Shown: positions 1 to 9,000 of the stretch, one piece after another
Layout of the letters: each line of letters begins with the position of its first letter
Numbering within the stretch: position 1 is the first letter of the stretch
Assembly (NCBI RefSeq): GCF_024397975.1
Contig: NZ_CP073745.1
Coordinates: 3,746,501 to 3,810,500 of the forward strand
Source of the DNA: Bacterioplanoides sp. SCSIO 12839
GTDB taxonomy: Bacteria > Pseudomonadota > Gammaproteobacteria > Pseudomonadales > Oceanobacteraceae
Reading direction: 5' to 3'
DNA length: 64,000 nucleotides
Notes under the pieces: generated by a model
Told to the model about the DNA's origin: nothing
The model's database searches: none
What the model saw: the letters and a program-made list of their open reading frames with translations, nothing else
Made by a program: the position numbers and the translations under genes

Positions 1-1
1 G

Positions 2-139
2 CAGAACCGTACCATGCGGGCTGCAGAAGCGGCCTGGCAAGCTGAACGCTCAAAACTGACGCAGCAAAATGAAATCGCTCGCCGTAAAGTGAATGAAATG
101 ATCAACCGCCTGCAAACTCTGGAGCGCAACAGTGGCTAA
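2..139 (+). CDS. C-terminal end of small coiled-coil protein upstream of zapA (partial)
   Basis: The open frame runs in from the left edge and stops at TAA 137-139. The visible 45 residues are rich in Ala, Gln, Glu, Arg and Lys with heptad-like spacing and no Pro or Gly until the last residue, as in a helical coiled coil. A small protein of this kind (TIGR02449 family, sometimes compared with ZapB) commonly precedes zapA in gammaproteobacteria. The stop overlaps the zapA GTG start by 8 nt, which implies translational coupling. The start lies outside the window, so length and family remain an inference from position and composition. Confidence 0.6.
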   Translation, partial: QNRTMRAAEAAWQAERSKLTQQNEIARRKVNEMINRLQTLERNSG

Positions 140-443
140 CGCAAAAACACTGGAACTGAATATTCTCGATCGTGATTACCGGGTCAACTGCCCAGACGGT
201 GCCGAAGCCGAGCTGCGTGATGCTGCACGATTTCTGAATGAAAAGATGGCCGAAATTAAAACCGCCAGCTCCAACGCCGGTAAAGTATTAGGTACTGACC
301 GCATCGCGGTGATTGCCGCCCTCAACATCACCCATGATTTATTACAGCTGCAACAGCAACAGGGCGATAGCGGTGAACGCCTGAATAAGATCCATCAGAT
401 GATCGATGAGGCGCTGGATAAAGATTCTCAGCTGGAGCTATAA
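132..443 (+). CDS. zapA: Cell division protein ZapA
   Basis: 103 residues, the usual length for ZapA. The N-terminal part (LELNILDRDYRVNCPDGAE) matches the ZapA beta-strand head, followed by two helices with the conserved segment around RIAVIAALNI and a C-terminal coiled coil. ZapA is a cytoplasmic protein that bundles FtsZ protofilaments at the Z ring. The start is GTG at 132, inside the end of the preceding frame. The 6S RNA gene and fau follow, which is the conserved gammaproteobacterial order and supports the call. Confidence 0.92.
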   Translation: MANAKTLELNILDRDYRVNCPDGAEAELRDAARFLNEKMAEIKTASSNAGKVLGTDRIAVIAALNITHDLLQLQQQQGDSGERLNKIHQMIDEALDKDSQLEL

Positions 444-480
444 CGCTTCGTTGGCGCTATAGATATACCCGCGACTTTGT

Positions 481-486
481 TATACT
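481..486 (+). promoter_or_regulatory. Probable -10 box of the 6S RNA promoter
   Basis: TATACT lies 7-8 nt before the inferred 5' end of 6S RNA. No convincing -35 hexamer is visible at 16-18 nt upstream; TTGGCG at 451-456 is too far away. Confidence 0.45.
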
Positions 487-489
487 TCT

Positions 490-672
490 TCACGCTCCCT
501 GGGGTGTTAGCCAGTCAATAAAGACCTGAGCCGATGCTTTTTATTATGGAAGGTTCATTCGTTAATGTGTGCATGTCCGCCCGACGGAAAGCCTGATTTA
601 ATGTCTGGCCTGCCACCTTGGACCACAGGGTTCAAGGCCTTTATTTATGACAGCGGCACAGTGGGGAGCACC
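490..672 (+). ncRNA. ssrS: 6S RNA (SsrS)
   Basis: The zapA-fau gap is the standard location of ssrS. Signature blocks seen here include CCTGAGCCGAT (about 524-534), the GTGTGCATGTCCG segment (about 567-579), a CCGACGG/AAGCCT region, and CACCTTGGACC followed by GGGTTCAAGG. The two ends pair: GCTCCC at 494-499 with GGGAGC at 664-669 closes the long 6S hairpin. 6S RNA mimics an open promoter and sequesters sigma-70 RNA polymerase in stationary phase. End coordinates are estimates from the closing stem. Confidence 0.88.
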
Positions 673-765
673 CATTTTTCAGGCGTATTTTCAGGCACTC
701 CTTCAGCGGTGACCTGCCTCTCTGTTACCGCTTGAGTCATCACTCCACCAGCTGTAATTACCCTT

Positions 766-1371
766 ATGAATAAGTCTGAACTGCGCAAGCTGATTCGCCG
801 CAAACGCCGCTCGTTAACTCCACAACAACGCCGTCAGGCAAGCCATGGTCTACTCACCAGTTTGCGTCAGAACGCACGATTCTGTGCGGCACAACGGGTG
901 GCGCTGTATTTAAGCAACGATGGTGAAATTGATACCCAAGGCGTGATTGAAGATCTCTGGCGGCGCGGTAAGCAGGTGTTTTTACCGGTGTTGCATCCGG
1001 TACGCAAAGGTCACTTGAGCTTCATTCGTTATGACAGCAACACCGTGATGCGGAACAATCGCTATGGCATTGCCGAACCGGATTTTCGCCGTGGTAAACG
1101 TGTGAGTGCAAGATACCTGAGCATAGTGTGTTTGCCATTGGTGGCGTTTGACCAGCGCGGCAACCGCCTGGGTATGGGTGGCGGCTACTACGACCGTACA
1201 CTGGCTTTTATGACACAAACGGAGGTAGCAGGTTCGAATGGGCAACAACCTGAGTTAGTTGGCTGTGCTTATGCCTTTCAACAAGTACCACAGTTACCTG
1301 CAGAATCATGGGATATTGGTATCAGTGCCATCGCCACAGACCAAGAATTCCACCCATTTCAGCAAACCTAA
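766..1371 (+). CDS. fau: 5-formyltetrahydrofolate cyclo-ligase
   Basis: 201 residues. It converts 5-formyl-THF to 5,10-methenyl-THF using ATP and clears an inhibitory folate. The N-terminus has the basic ELRKLIRRKRRSLT segment common to the family. The substrate/ATP loop GMGGGYYDRTL is present at about residues 134-144, and the YLSNDGEIDT segment is also typical. It follows 6S RNA, as ygfA does in E. coli. Its last bases overlap the stop codon of the minus-strand small gene at 1368-1493. Confidence 0.93.
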   Translation: MNKSELRKLIRRKRRSLTPQQRRQASHGLLTSLRQNARFCAAQRVALYLSNDGEIDTQGVIEDLWRRGKQVFLPVLHPVRKGHLSFIRYDSNTVMRNNRYGIAEPDFRRGKRVSARYLSIVCLPLVAFDQRGNRLGMGGGYYDRTLAFMTQTEVAGSNGQQPELVGCAYAFQQVPQLPAESWDIGISAIATDQEFHPFQQT

Positions 1372-1493
1372 CGAATACTGCTTTCTGAAGCGATCACCGA
1401 TGACGGCTTTTGTTGTTCTGCGCTCATGCTGGTAATGGTTGCGCCTAATGCTGCAACCAGCGCCAGGATAACCAGTAAGTCTGGCTTTTTCAT
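1368..1493 (-). CDS. Small membrane-anchored or exported protein, 41 residues
   Basis: I do not recognise the family. From ATG at 1493-1491 the minus strand reads 41 codons to TAG at 1370-1368. It begins with two lysines, then a hydrophobic stretch (LLVILALVAALGATI, residues 6-20), then a polar Ser/Gln/Glu-rich tail, so it could be a single-span membrane protein or a short signal-bearing peptide. A strong Shine-Dalgarno (GGGGAAG) lies 7 nt before the ATG, and a perfect 20-bp palindrome sits upstream at 1513-1532; both argue for a real gene. The Shine-Dalgarno is part of a 14-nt stretch complementary to the sRNA candidate at 43136-43262. Its 3' end overlaps fau by 4 bp in convergent orientation. 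Confidence 0.55.
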   Translation of the reverse strand: MKKPDLLVILALVAALGATITSMSAEQQKPSSVIASESSIR

Positions 1494-1512
1494 AATGTAC
1501 TTCCCCAATGTG

Positions 1513-1532
1513 ATGTTCTGAATTCAGAACAT
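1513..1532. promoter_or_regulatory. Perfect 20-bp palindrome upstream of the 41-codon gene
   Basis: ATGTTCTGAATTCAGAACAT is identical to its own reverse complement. It ends 20 bp before the start codon at 1493. It could be an operator for a dimeric regulator, or a hairpin in the 5' leader. It does not fit the LexA (CTGT-N8-ACAG) or CRP consensus. Confidence 0.45.
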
Positions 1533-1735
1533 AAGGCCACGGTTTTTTGATTATTATTCTGCTTCAGCATTCTTGTACGAGTGCATGACGATAAGATGAT
1601 GTTCTTATTTCACCCCGCCGTTTTAGATAAACAGGCTGAGCAAATGCCACACCAACCTCTTTTTAAATGCCCAATAAACCCATGCAATAAGGGTTGCTGA
1701 AGTCCGAGCCCGACGCTTATCGTTATTCTTGTCTG

Positions 1736-1757
1736 AAAAATGCGCCGAATAGGCGCA
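1736..1757 (-). terminator. Rho-independent terminator after the SnoaL-like gene
   Basis: On the minus strand TGCGCC-TATTC-GGCGCA is followed directly by TTTTT, a compact intrinsic terminator. It lies 135 bp after the stop of the gene at 1892-2344. Confidence 0.55.
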
Positions 1758-1813
1758 CATTATGGGAAGGGATGCGTAATTATCAAGCAGGAAACCTACT
1801 TAGGAATGAATTC

Positions 1814-1832
1814 AGGCCAGGAAACCTGGCCT
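1814..1832. repeat. Perfect inverted repeat, 8-bp arms
   Basis: AGGCCAGG-AAA-CCTGGCCT forms a tight GC-rich hairpin just downstream of the SnoaL-like gene. There is no clear T tract. It may be an RNA-end stabiliser or an auxiliary terminator. The rest of 1533-1891 shows nothing I can name. Confidence 0.4.
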
Positions 1833-1891
1833 ATTTCTAACACTGAGGTTGTATAGAGCGTGTATTTGTCGGAATTTGTCGTATCCCCCGA

Positions 1892-2344
1892 TCAATTGAC
1901 GCCCACTTCAAAGTGCTGCCGCTCTCCACGAATCGTTTGTGTCTGATGCCGGAGATCAGCGGTATCCAGCAACGAATGTCCCGACTGAATGGTGCCCTGA
2001 CGCACTTTCCAGAACGTGACTGCATTTAAGTATAAAATCCGGTCACTGGGTTCAAATCCCATCAAAGGTTTAACCAGGGTTCCGGTAAAAGTCGATTGGC
2101 TCACAATCTGATTGCCTTCGGCCACCAGCTCATCGACAGAAATCGTGAAATCATCAAATGCATTGCGAATTGTGTGGACCATTGATCCCATATTCATGAG
2201 ATTCATCGGCTCGTCCACCATGCTGGCATGGTAAACAAACTCCGGGGTGACCAGAGATTTAGCAAGATTAAACCGTCCTTGATTCCAAACCAGTTCAATA
2301 AACTGACGAATAAGCTTCTTATTATTTTCTAAGCGCGCTTCCAT
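1892..2344 (-). CDS. SnoaL-like / ester cyclase family protein
   Basis: 150 residues, the usual size of a single NTF2-fold SnoaL-like domain. The pattern ENNKKLIRQFIELVWNQG (residues 6-23), the YHAS segment and the central hydrophobic strand SQSTFTGT match polyketide-cyclase-like proteins annotated as ester cyclases. The true substrate is unknown; many members are environmental stress or side-activity enzymes. It stands alone, with a terminator hairpin downstream at 1736-1757. ATG at 2344 is preceded by AGGAG with good spacing. Confidence 0.65.
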   Translation of the reverse strand: MEARLENNKKLIRQFIELVWNQGRFNLAKSLVTPEFVYHASMVDEPMNLMNMGSMVHTIRNAFDDFTISVDELVAEGNQIVSQSTFTGTLVKPLMGFEPSDRILYLNAVTFWKVRQGTIQSGHSLLDTADLRHQTQTIRGERQHFEVGVN

Positions 2345-2421
2345 GGGGTACTCCTGTTATGTAATTTCCGTATTGCAAGTGACCAGCCCTGGTCACGTCC
2401 TTTTTTGAGTTTTCCGCCGGA

Positions 2422-3417
2422 TCAGCCCAGATCCAGCCACTGTGCTATCTGCTGATAAATGAGTGCGCGATTTTCAAGCGACTCATTGACCAGGTGATGC
2501 TGCCCTCCTGGCAACATAAATACCTGTCGATTCGGGAATTTTTGCGACAGAATGGACAGATTATGACACCAGTCCACGGTGTTGTCTGCGTCTCCCTGAA
2601 CAATATTCAGTGGAATTTCGCACTCAGGCTGAGACTCTACAAATGGAATCCACTGACGTAAAGCACCCACCCAGCGTACACTCAGGTAGCGCGGCTGCAG
2701 CGGATCATGCTCCGCAATAAACCGCAAAAATTCGGCATCTGCAGAGTTCGTATTAAATTTTCGTTTGATGCGTTTCAGGCCAAAACTGAGAACACTGTGC
2801 AGCACTTTCGCTTTGTTCCAGCCTTTAGGCCTGACGAGAGGAGCAAATAACGTGATGGCAGAAAACGGCGACTGAGCCACACTCAACTGGCGTTTCAACA
2901 GATAGTTAATACACACCGCACCGCCAGTGCTCTGGCCAAACAGGTAGAGAGGGCCACCGATATGGCGCTGCACCTGTTGCAGAACCTGACTGAAAATATC
3001 GTCATAGTCCTGGAAGCTCTGTATCGATGCCCGATCGCCGCTGGACAAGCCATGACCCGGTAGATCATAAATCACCACATCAAGACCTTGCTGCAAACAA
3101 AACTCAATCAGAGAACCATAAATCCCGGTGTGGTCATAATAGCCGTGCAGCAGTAGCGCAGTACCTTTAGCATCCGGTTGGCACCAGCGCTGTACGGCAA
3201 TGTCATAACCACATAACGCGAGTTTGCCTGCGTAGTGATTGATTGCACCCAACCCGGAGAAATCGAGCCGGTAATGCTCGCGATATTCTCGCCAGGCAGG
3301 GCTATCCGCAACGGAGGATGACTGCCAATCGAGTGGTAATAACTCATCGACCAGTGCCTCGGGGCGCCAGCCAATGACTTTGTCCGTTTGTACCGCCTGC
3401 GCCGTTTGCTCAGTCAT
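2422..3417 (-). CDS. Alpha/beta hydrolase, lysophospholipase/monoacylglycerol lipase-like
   Basis: 331 residues from ATG 3417 (a GTG lies one codon upstream). The alpha/beta hydrolase fold is shown by the oxyanion segment LLLHGYYDHTGIYG (about residues 88-101), DLPGHGLSSG, and the nucleophile elbow GQSTGG at about residues 161-166. A late QGDADNTVDW gives the acid and GGQHHLVNE the catalytic His. The pattern fits PldB/monoglyceride-lipase-like serine hydrolases. There is no signal peptide, so it is probably cytoplasmic or membrane-associated. It ends the folA transcript, with about 13 bp between the two genes. Confidence 0.75.
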   Translation of the reverse strand: MTEQTAQAVQTDKVIGWRPEALVDELLPLDWQSSSVADSPAWREYREHYRLDFSGLGAINHYAGKLALCGYDIAVQRWCQPDAKGTALLLHGYYDHTGIYGSLIEFCLQQGLDVVIYDLPGHGLSSGDRASIQSFQDYDDIFSQVLQQVQRHIGGPLYLFGQSTGGAVCINYLLKRQLSVAQSPFSAITLFAPLVRPKGWNKAKVLHSVLSFGLKRIKRKFNTNSADAEFLRFIAEHDPLQPRYLSVRWVGALRQWIPFVESQPECEIPLNIVQGDADNTVDWCHNLSILSQKFPNRQVFMLPGGQHHLVNESLENRALIYQQIAQWLDLG

Positions 3418-3430
3418 CACTCAAACACTC

Positions 3431-3946
3431 TCAGGCGCGTTCGTACACGTTAAAACTGTAGTTATACGGGTTAGGGCCTTCAGCCTGGAAGTCTTCACCC
3501 GCCACCTGATGCCAGCCATGACGTTCAAATTCAGGGAAATAAGCATCACCCTCAACGTCAGCATGCACTTCGGTCAGGTACATTCGGTCCACCAACGGCA
3601 ATGCCAGTGTGTAAATTTCGGCACCACCAATGATCATCGCTTCCTGCTGACCATCAATCAGTGTGATGTTTTCCGCCAGTTCACGAGCGTCATCTAATGA
3701 AGACACCACTTTCACGCTGTCGGTAGCGCCAGCAGGCTGATAATCGGCTTGCCGGGTAATAATGATATTGGTGCGCCCCGGTAAAGGTTTTCCAATACTC
3801 TCATAGGTTTTACGGCCCATGATCACGGGCTTACCAAGGGTGACCTGCTTAAAGTACTTAAGGTCGTTAGGAAGATACCAGGGCAGTTTATTATCCCGGC
3901 CAATCACATGGTTTTGTGCTAGCGCAACAATCAGCGACAACTTCAC
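3431..3946 (-). CDS. folA: Dihydrofolate reductase
   Basis: 171 residues, normal for a chromosomal DHFR. It begins LSLIVALAQNHVIGRDNKLPWYLPNDLKYFK, containing the W-x-L-P-x-D-L folate-site signature with the catalytic Asp. The NADPH-binding segments GRKTYESIG and IIGGAEIY are present. It reduces dihydrofolate to tetrahydrofolate with NADPH; thyA in this same window is the enzyme that generates dihydrofolate. It is co-directional with the hydrolase downstream. Confidence 0.96.
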   Translation of the reverse strand: MKLSLIVALAQNHVIGRDNKLPWYLPNDLKYFKQVTLGKPVIMGRKTYESIGKPLPGRTNIIITRQADYQPAGATDSVKVVSSLDDARELAENITLIDGQQEAMIIGGAEIYTLALPLVDRMYLTEVHADVEGDAYFPEFERHGWHQVAGEDFQAEGPNPYNYSFNVYERA

Positions 3947-4002
3947 AGTTCTGATTCCAAAAAGAAAACGATAATAACGAGGGAACGGGGTAGATTGAAA
4001 GA

Positions 4003-5697
4003 TTATTCCGACATGAACAGCTTCATCACTTCATCAGGCTGGGCCGGTTTGGAATAAAAATACCCCTGATATTGATCACAACCAAACAGGCGCAACATCT
4101 CCAGCGTTTCCGCTTCTTCCACACCTTCGGCAATAACCTTCAGCCCGAGATTGTGCGCAAGGCCAATGATCGAATTAGCAATCGCGGCATCGTTTGCATC
4201 ATCAACAATGTCTTTAACAAACACACGATCAATTTTCAGGTAATCAATCGGCAGGTCTTTTAAGTACGATAAAGAGGAGTAGCCGGTACCAAAATCATCG
4301 ATGGCAACCGACATACCTAATTGCCGCAACTGGGTCAGCATCTCAACGCTCTGGTCGAGATTATTCATCAACATGCTTTCCGTCACTTCCAGCGTCAGAC
4401 ACTGAGCAGGTAAGCCACTGTTGTTTAATGCCCGCTGCACCTGATGCACCAAGTCCCCCTGGCGGAACTGTCGCGGTGACAGGTTCACTGATAATTTCGT
4501 TCGAGTGGATAAATGACCTGCGGCAACCCAGTCAGCAAATTGCTGGCACGACTGCTCTAACACCCACTGGCCAAAACTTTCAATCAGTCCGGTATCTTCT
4601 AACACTGGAATAAACACCGACGGCGGAACATTACCCAGCACCGGGTGTTGCCAGCGCAACAGCGCCTCAACCCCAACAAATACACCACTATCGACCACCG
4701 CCTGAGGCTGATAAACGATGTGCAACTCCTGACGTTCCATCGCATGATGTAAGGCACTTTCAAGGCCCATCCGTACCTTGTCTGCCGGGGATCGGTCACC
4801 CTGATAAATCAGACTGGCATTACGTCCATTACGTTTTGCCTGATGCAGCGCCAGCTCAGCATGGCGCACTAACTGGCCAAGCTCGTAATCAACCCGGGCA
4901 GCCAGCTCCATACCAATGCTGACGCTGATAAAAATTTCATAACCCGCAATCGTAAATGGCCGATTAAAGGCACTACTGAGCTTATCTGCAACCCGCTGCA
5001 TCCCTTCAGCATCGGCGATATCGTCCAGCAACACAGCAAAATTATTACTGCCCAGGCGAGCGAGCGTGTCGCTACGGCGAACTTTTTCCAACATTCGCTG
5101 GGTACAGGCGACCAACAGCTGGTCGCCAATATGATGACCATAAATATCATTCACTACCCGAAAGCGATCGATATCCAGAAACAGAATGCCCATACCACGT
5201 TCGCGGCGCTGACTCTGCAGCAGACTGTGCTCCAGGCGATCCTGAAATAAACTGCGATTGGCTAACTGCGTCAGCGGGTCATAATGAGAAAAGCGTTTCA
5301 GCTGAGATTCGTGGTGTTTACGGCTGCGCGCTACATGAAGAACATCCTGCCACGCAGCAATGGATTCAAGCTCAAGTGCCACCACCTCCTGCACACCACT
5401 AAGAATCAACTGACGGATGGCATCCCGATTGGGGCGATTGGCCAAGGCAACCACAATCGCTGCATTCGGCATCGTTAACTGAACACGCTCAACCGCAGCG
5501 CTCAGCTCGCTACCCAGGCTGTCGGCTAACAACAAAACACTATCACTGTGACTGGTTAGCTCAGACCCCAGCTCATCCATATCATCAACCCGTAAAAACG
5601 GCTCATCATAGAGCGCAGCCGGGATCGCCTGCTCATGCAGCAACGACAGTAATAACCCGGGTGTTTCTTCAGGTTGTGAGCAAGGAGATGAAGACAT
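4003..5697 (-). CDS. EAL-domain c-di-GMP phosphodiesterase with degenerate GGDEF domain
   Basis: 564 residues from ATG 5697 (a TTG lies five codons upstream). The first ~125 residues look like a receiver-like alpha/beta domain without a membrane segment. A GGDEF-type domain starts at YDPLTQLANR, but its signature reads GSNNF near residue 215, so cyclase activity is not expected. The EAL domain is intact: VEALLRW near residue 344, DDFGTGYSSL near 466, KIDR and AEGVE. The likely activity is hydrolysis of c-di-GMP to pGpG, with the GGDEF relic possibly sensing GTP, as shown for some composite proteins. It is the last flanking gene before the AT-rich block. Confidence 0.9.
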   Translation of the reverse strand: MSSSPCSQPEETPGLLLSLLHEQAIPAALYDEPFLRVDDMDELGSELTSHSDSVLLLADSLGSELSAAVERVQLTMPNAAIVVALANRPNRDAIRQLILSGVQEVVALELESIAAWQDVLHVARSRKHHESQLKRFSHYDPLTQLANRSLFQDRLEHSLLQSQRRERGMGILFLDIDRFRVVNDIYGHHIGDQLLVACTQRMLEKVRRSDTLARLGSNNFAVLLDDIADAEGMQRVADKLSSAFNRPFTIAGYEIFISVSIGMELAARVDYELGQLVRHAELALHQAKRNGRNASLIYQGDRSPADKVRMGLESALHHAMERQELHIVYQPQAVVDSGVFVGVEALLRWQHPVLGNVPPSVFIPVLEDTGLIESFGQWVLEQSCQQFADWVAAGHLSTRTKLSVNLSPRQFRQGDLVHQVQRALNNSGLPAQCLTLEVTESMLMNNLDQSVEMLTQLRQLGMSVAIDDFGTGYSSLSYLKDLPIDYLKIDRVFVKDIVDDANDAAIANSIIGLAHNLGLKVIAEGVEEAETLEMLRLFGCDQYQGYFYSKPAQPDEVMKLFMSE

Positions 5698-5974
5698 AAG
5701 AACTGGATTCAATAAACATGGCTTCAGTATAGACAGTGGACGTAATTTGACAGTCGCTCATCCTGTCAGGACTGACATTTACCACAAACATCAGCCACTT
5801 TTGTGAACCCCGCAGCAAAAGTGCATAGATAAGGGTCAAAATAACCCACCTCTTTAAATGAAAGCGCCAATTATCCACACAATAAAGAAGGAATAATTTT
5901 AACATCCCCTCCTTGAGCATATAGTCAGAATTTCTCGCAGGATGCATAGTTATTTATAATTATAAAAATACTTC

Positions 5975-6048
5975 CTTATTTTTTCCTTATTGTTATCTGT
6001 CTTTAACTTTATGCTCTCAACTGCGGTATGATTCATATTCAATTGGAA
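5975..6048 (+). repeat. Left copy of a non-coding element shared by both edges of the accessory block
   Basis: A 17-nt string CTTATTTTTTCCTTATT (5975-5991) recurs exactly at 17712-17728. In both copies, 8 nt further on, a TCT-T/C-TAACTT string follows in the same register, and a CAAYTGGAA string follows later (6040-6048 here). Here the element lies in the promoter region of the gene at 6072. The remaining 5698-5974 interval is AT-rich and shows no gene I can support. Confidence 0.5.
6003..6032 (+). promoter_or_regulatory. Candidate sigma-70 promoter of the FG-GAP/sulfotransferase operon
   Basis: TTAACT (6003-6008) and TATGAT (6027-6032) are separated by 18 nt and lie 40 bp before the start codon at 6072. 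Both hexamers are imperfect. Confidence 0.35.
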
Positions 6049-6071
6049 GAGCTAAAATTAAGAAGGGAGTT

Positions 6072-9000
6072 ATGCTATATCAGCTTTTTATCGGTGTTTT
6101 ATCACTAACTCTCACTGTAGCAACACATGCCAACAGTGCTGACAATATAATCAACGAAATCCAAAAATTTGAGTCAGAGAAAGACCCAAAATGTTACGCA
6201 ACTGCGAGCCGGCTTGAAGACTTTATGTTTGGTACGCCGCTCTCAGATTCTGCCCGTTTTGAAAAAAATGCATTAGCTAAACAACTCACATTAGAAGTCT
6301 GGCAACAATCAGCTCAGAATCGTTCAATAACAGGCTCCTCACCTTTGACTGCCCAGGAAATTGAACCGGTTTTGAATGAGCTTTTCCGCGTAACAATAAA
6401 TAGCAATGGCCACTACAAATTAATATTCTCAGATAATGATTCCGTTGTTATTCATAAAGACGACTTACGTCAATATGGGTCTATCGCTTATTCATTAAGA
6501 GCTATCCTGGCTGCTCAGCAAGTAATGATGCTCGAAGGTGACATCAATACTCCTGTTCTCTCTAAGGAAGCCGTTGAGGTACTAAAAAAACACCTCGACC
6601 TGTTAAGTCTTTCCGCTTTAAAACTCGCAGACCATCAGGCACGAAAAAATAACGATCCCGAAATTTCTAAGGATCTGGTCGCTAGATTATGGAAAGAACT
6701 GGTGAATCTGAAAAAGTCAGATCGGGTTCTCAAAGAAAATACAGACAAGACTCTAATAAAACAGGTAATTGCTCAAAAGGTTGCTTCTTATAAAAAATAC
6801 AACCAGGTATCTAGCCAACTCTTTGTACGTAATCTTCAGGTTTTTTATGCACGCCAGAGTTGGCCTGAGAATCCAGATAAAGCCAGGCTCTTTCAACATT
6901 ATTTTACGGAAGCATTGATTCAGTTTTCAGCATCTCTCTACGAGGGAAGCAGCGGGTTGGCTAAAAAAAATAATCATGCTGTTATTCAGGAATCTGATGT
7001 CTTTGAGTTTAGTCAGAGATTTATGCCGCACATTATCAATGAATATGAAGATGCTGCATTTTTCCCGCGACTACCTTACGAGCAGCAGGTCTACCTGGAA
7101 GCTTATGACATGGATTCTTTCAGAGATTCCGGCATACATTGGAAATACCTTCAATATGCACTTGAAGATAAAACTCTGGAAACTGCATTAACTTCAGACC
7201 CATTTGCCATGGAGCTTCTCACTGAAAACATTGCTGTTTATGGAGTATTGATGCTTCGGATAGCAGGCCAAGTATCAAAAGAGAGGTCGGGCAGCGGCCG
7301 TCTTGATCCTCAGGATCTGGTTGATGCAATTAAAATCATTCAAAAACGAACTAATGATAATAATCAATCGACTGCCGTAGAAAGCATTGCATCCATATAT
7401 TCAAGCTCTGGCAGCTCCGAAAAACCAGGTAGCACCACTAGTTTCCGGGATGTTACGACTGAACAGGGAATTAACTTTGAACACAGATCATCAGACTGGC
7501 TGAATCGCTTGTTGCGCAGCTATCTCAAAAAGTCTGACGGTGTTGGAAATATCAGTATCCCTCCCGCTTTTGGTGGCGCGGGAATCGCTTCCGAAGACAT
7601 TGATGGTGATGGCGACCATGACTTATTACTATTAAGCGGCTCCGGCAATAAACTCTATGAAAACCGAAATGGAAAATTTTTTGATATATCGAGACGCTCT
7701 GGTTTTATGGTTTCAGGGAAACCTGGAGAACCACGCCAGCCGATCATTGCCGATCTTGATAACGATGGCGACCAGGACATTCTGATTACCTTTGCCAACG
7801 AACCTCATCATATATATGAAAATCTGGGTAATGCCCGATTCAAGCGATTAACAGGTTCCCCGCTCGGTGGAGAAGGGCTTGTTGGTGGGCCCGCAACAGT
7901 ATTTGATGCCAATGGCGATGGCTTATTAGATGTATTTATTACCTACTTTGGTAATTATCCGAAAGGTATACTGCCTACTCTCGCGAGACGAAATGAAAAT
8001 GGCTTACCGGATCAACTCTGGATAAACCAGGGTGATCTGACGTTTGATATATCTCCGGAATCAGGGCTGGAAAATGTAGGTTGGGGCCAGGCAGTTACTC
8101 ACACAGACCTTAATAATGATGGACTGCAGGATGTCATTGTCGGCAATGACTTTGGTGTAAATGCTTATTACATCAATCAAGGGAATGGAAAGTTCATCGA
8201 TAAATCTCAAACATTAAAAACTAATAAACCATCATATACCATGGGCATTGGTCTGGCCGACCTTAATAATGACCAGATACCCGAAGTGTATATCTCTAAC
8301 ATTGTTACCATGAATAAAGATGAAAGTTATGTTTTGCCCGGTGAATCAACGGAGATGAAATTCAACCCAGATAAGCTAGCAGAAATGAGGGTTGTAGAAG
8401 CAAATGATTTATTTGTTTCTACAAACGGTCACTACATAAACTCCGATTTGGTTGGGCGTGGGTATCACTCTACAGGATGGTCCTGGGGTGCTGACTTCTT
8501 TGATTATGACAATGATACCGATATGGATCTGTATGTGACTAATGGCATGAACGAGTTTAACTTATACAGCAGCCAAAACCCTGAATTCACAGATCAATAC
8601 GGACAAGAAAAAAATATTTATATCCCTGTGTCTGAAAAAGAAACTAATGTATTTTTTGAAAACAATGGTGGAAAACTAAACAATCTTACAGAACGGAGTG
8701 GCCTTAACTATCTCGGAAATTCGCGAGCAGCCACTTATTTAGACTGGAATAACGATGGTAAGTTAGATGTCGCTCTGGGTAACTACCATGGCAAGGTTCA
8801 TCTATATCAGAATCAAACAAAAAATAGTAATAATTGGTTGGCAGTTAAGTTGATTGGCTCAGAAAAATCCCTGTCTAATCGTGATGCTATTGGGGCAAGG
8901 ATCATACTTACACTTGAAAATGGACAAAAGCTATGGCGTGAAGTCCATGGCTCTGTTGCTTATATGACAGTCCATCCAAAACAGCAATATTTTGGTTTAG

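Noticed and set aside
451-486. Full sigma-70 promoter for 6S RNA using TTGGCG as -35
   Set aside because: The gap to TATACT is 24 nt, too long for a standard promoter.
3374-3697. 107-codon plus-strand frame opposite folA
   Set aside because: Antisense to folA and its downstream neighbour, with no supporting signal.
5669-5947. Minus-strand 92-codon frame upstream of the EAL gene
   Set aside because: It overlaps the EAL gene start in another frame, is rich in rare-looking residue runs and has no ribosome site; the region is better read as AT-rich non-coding sequence.
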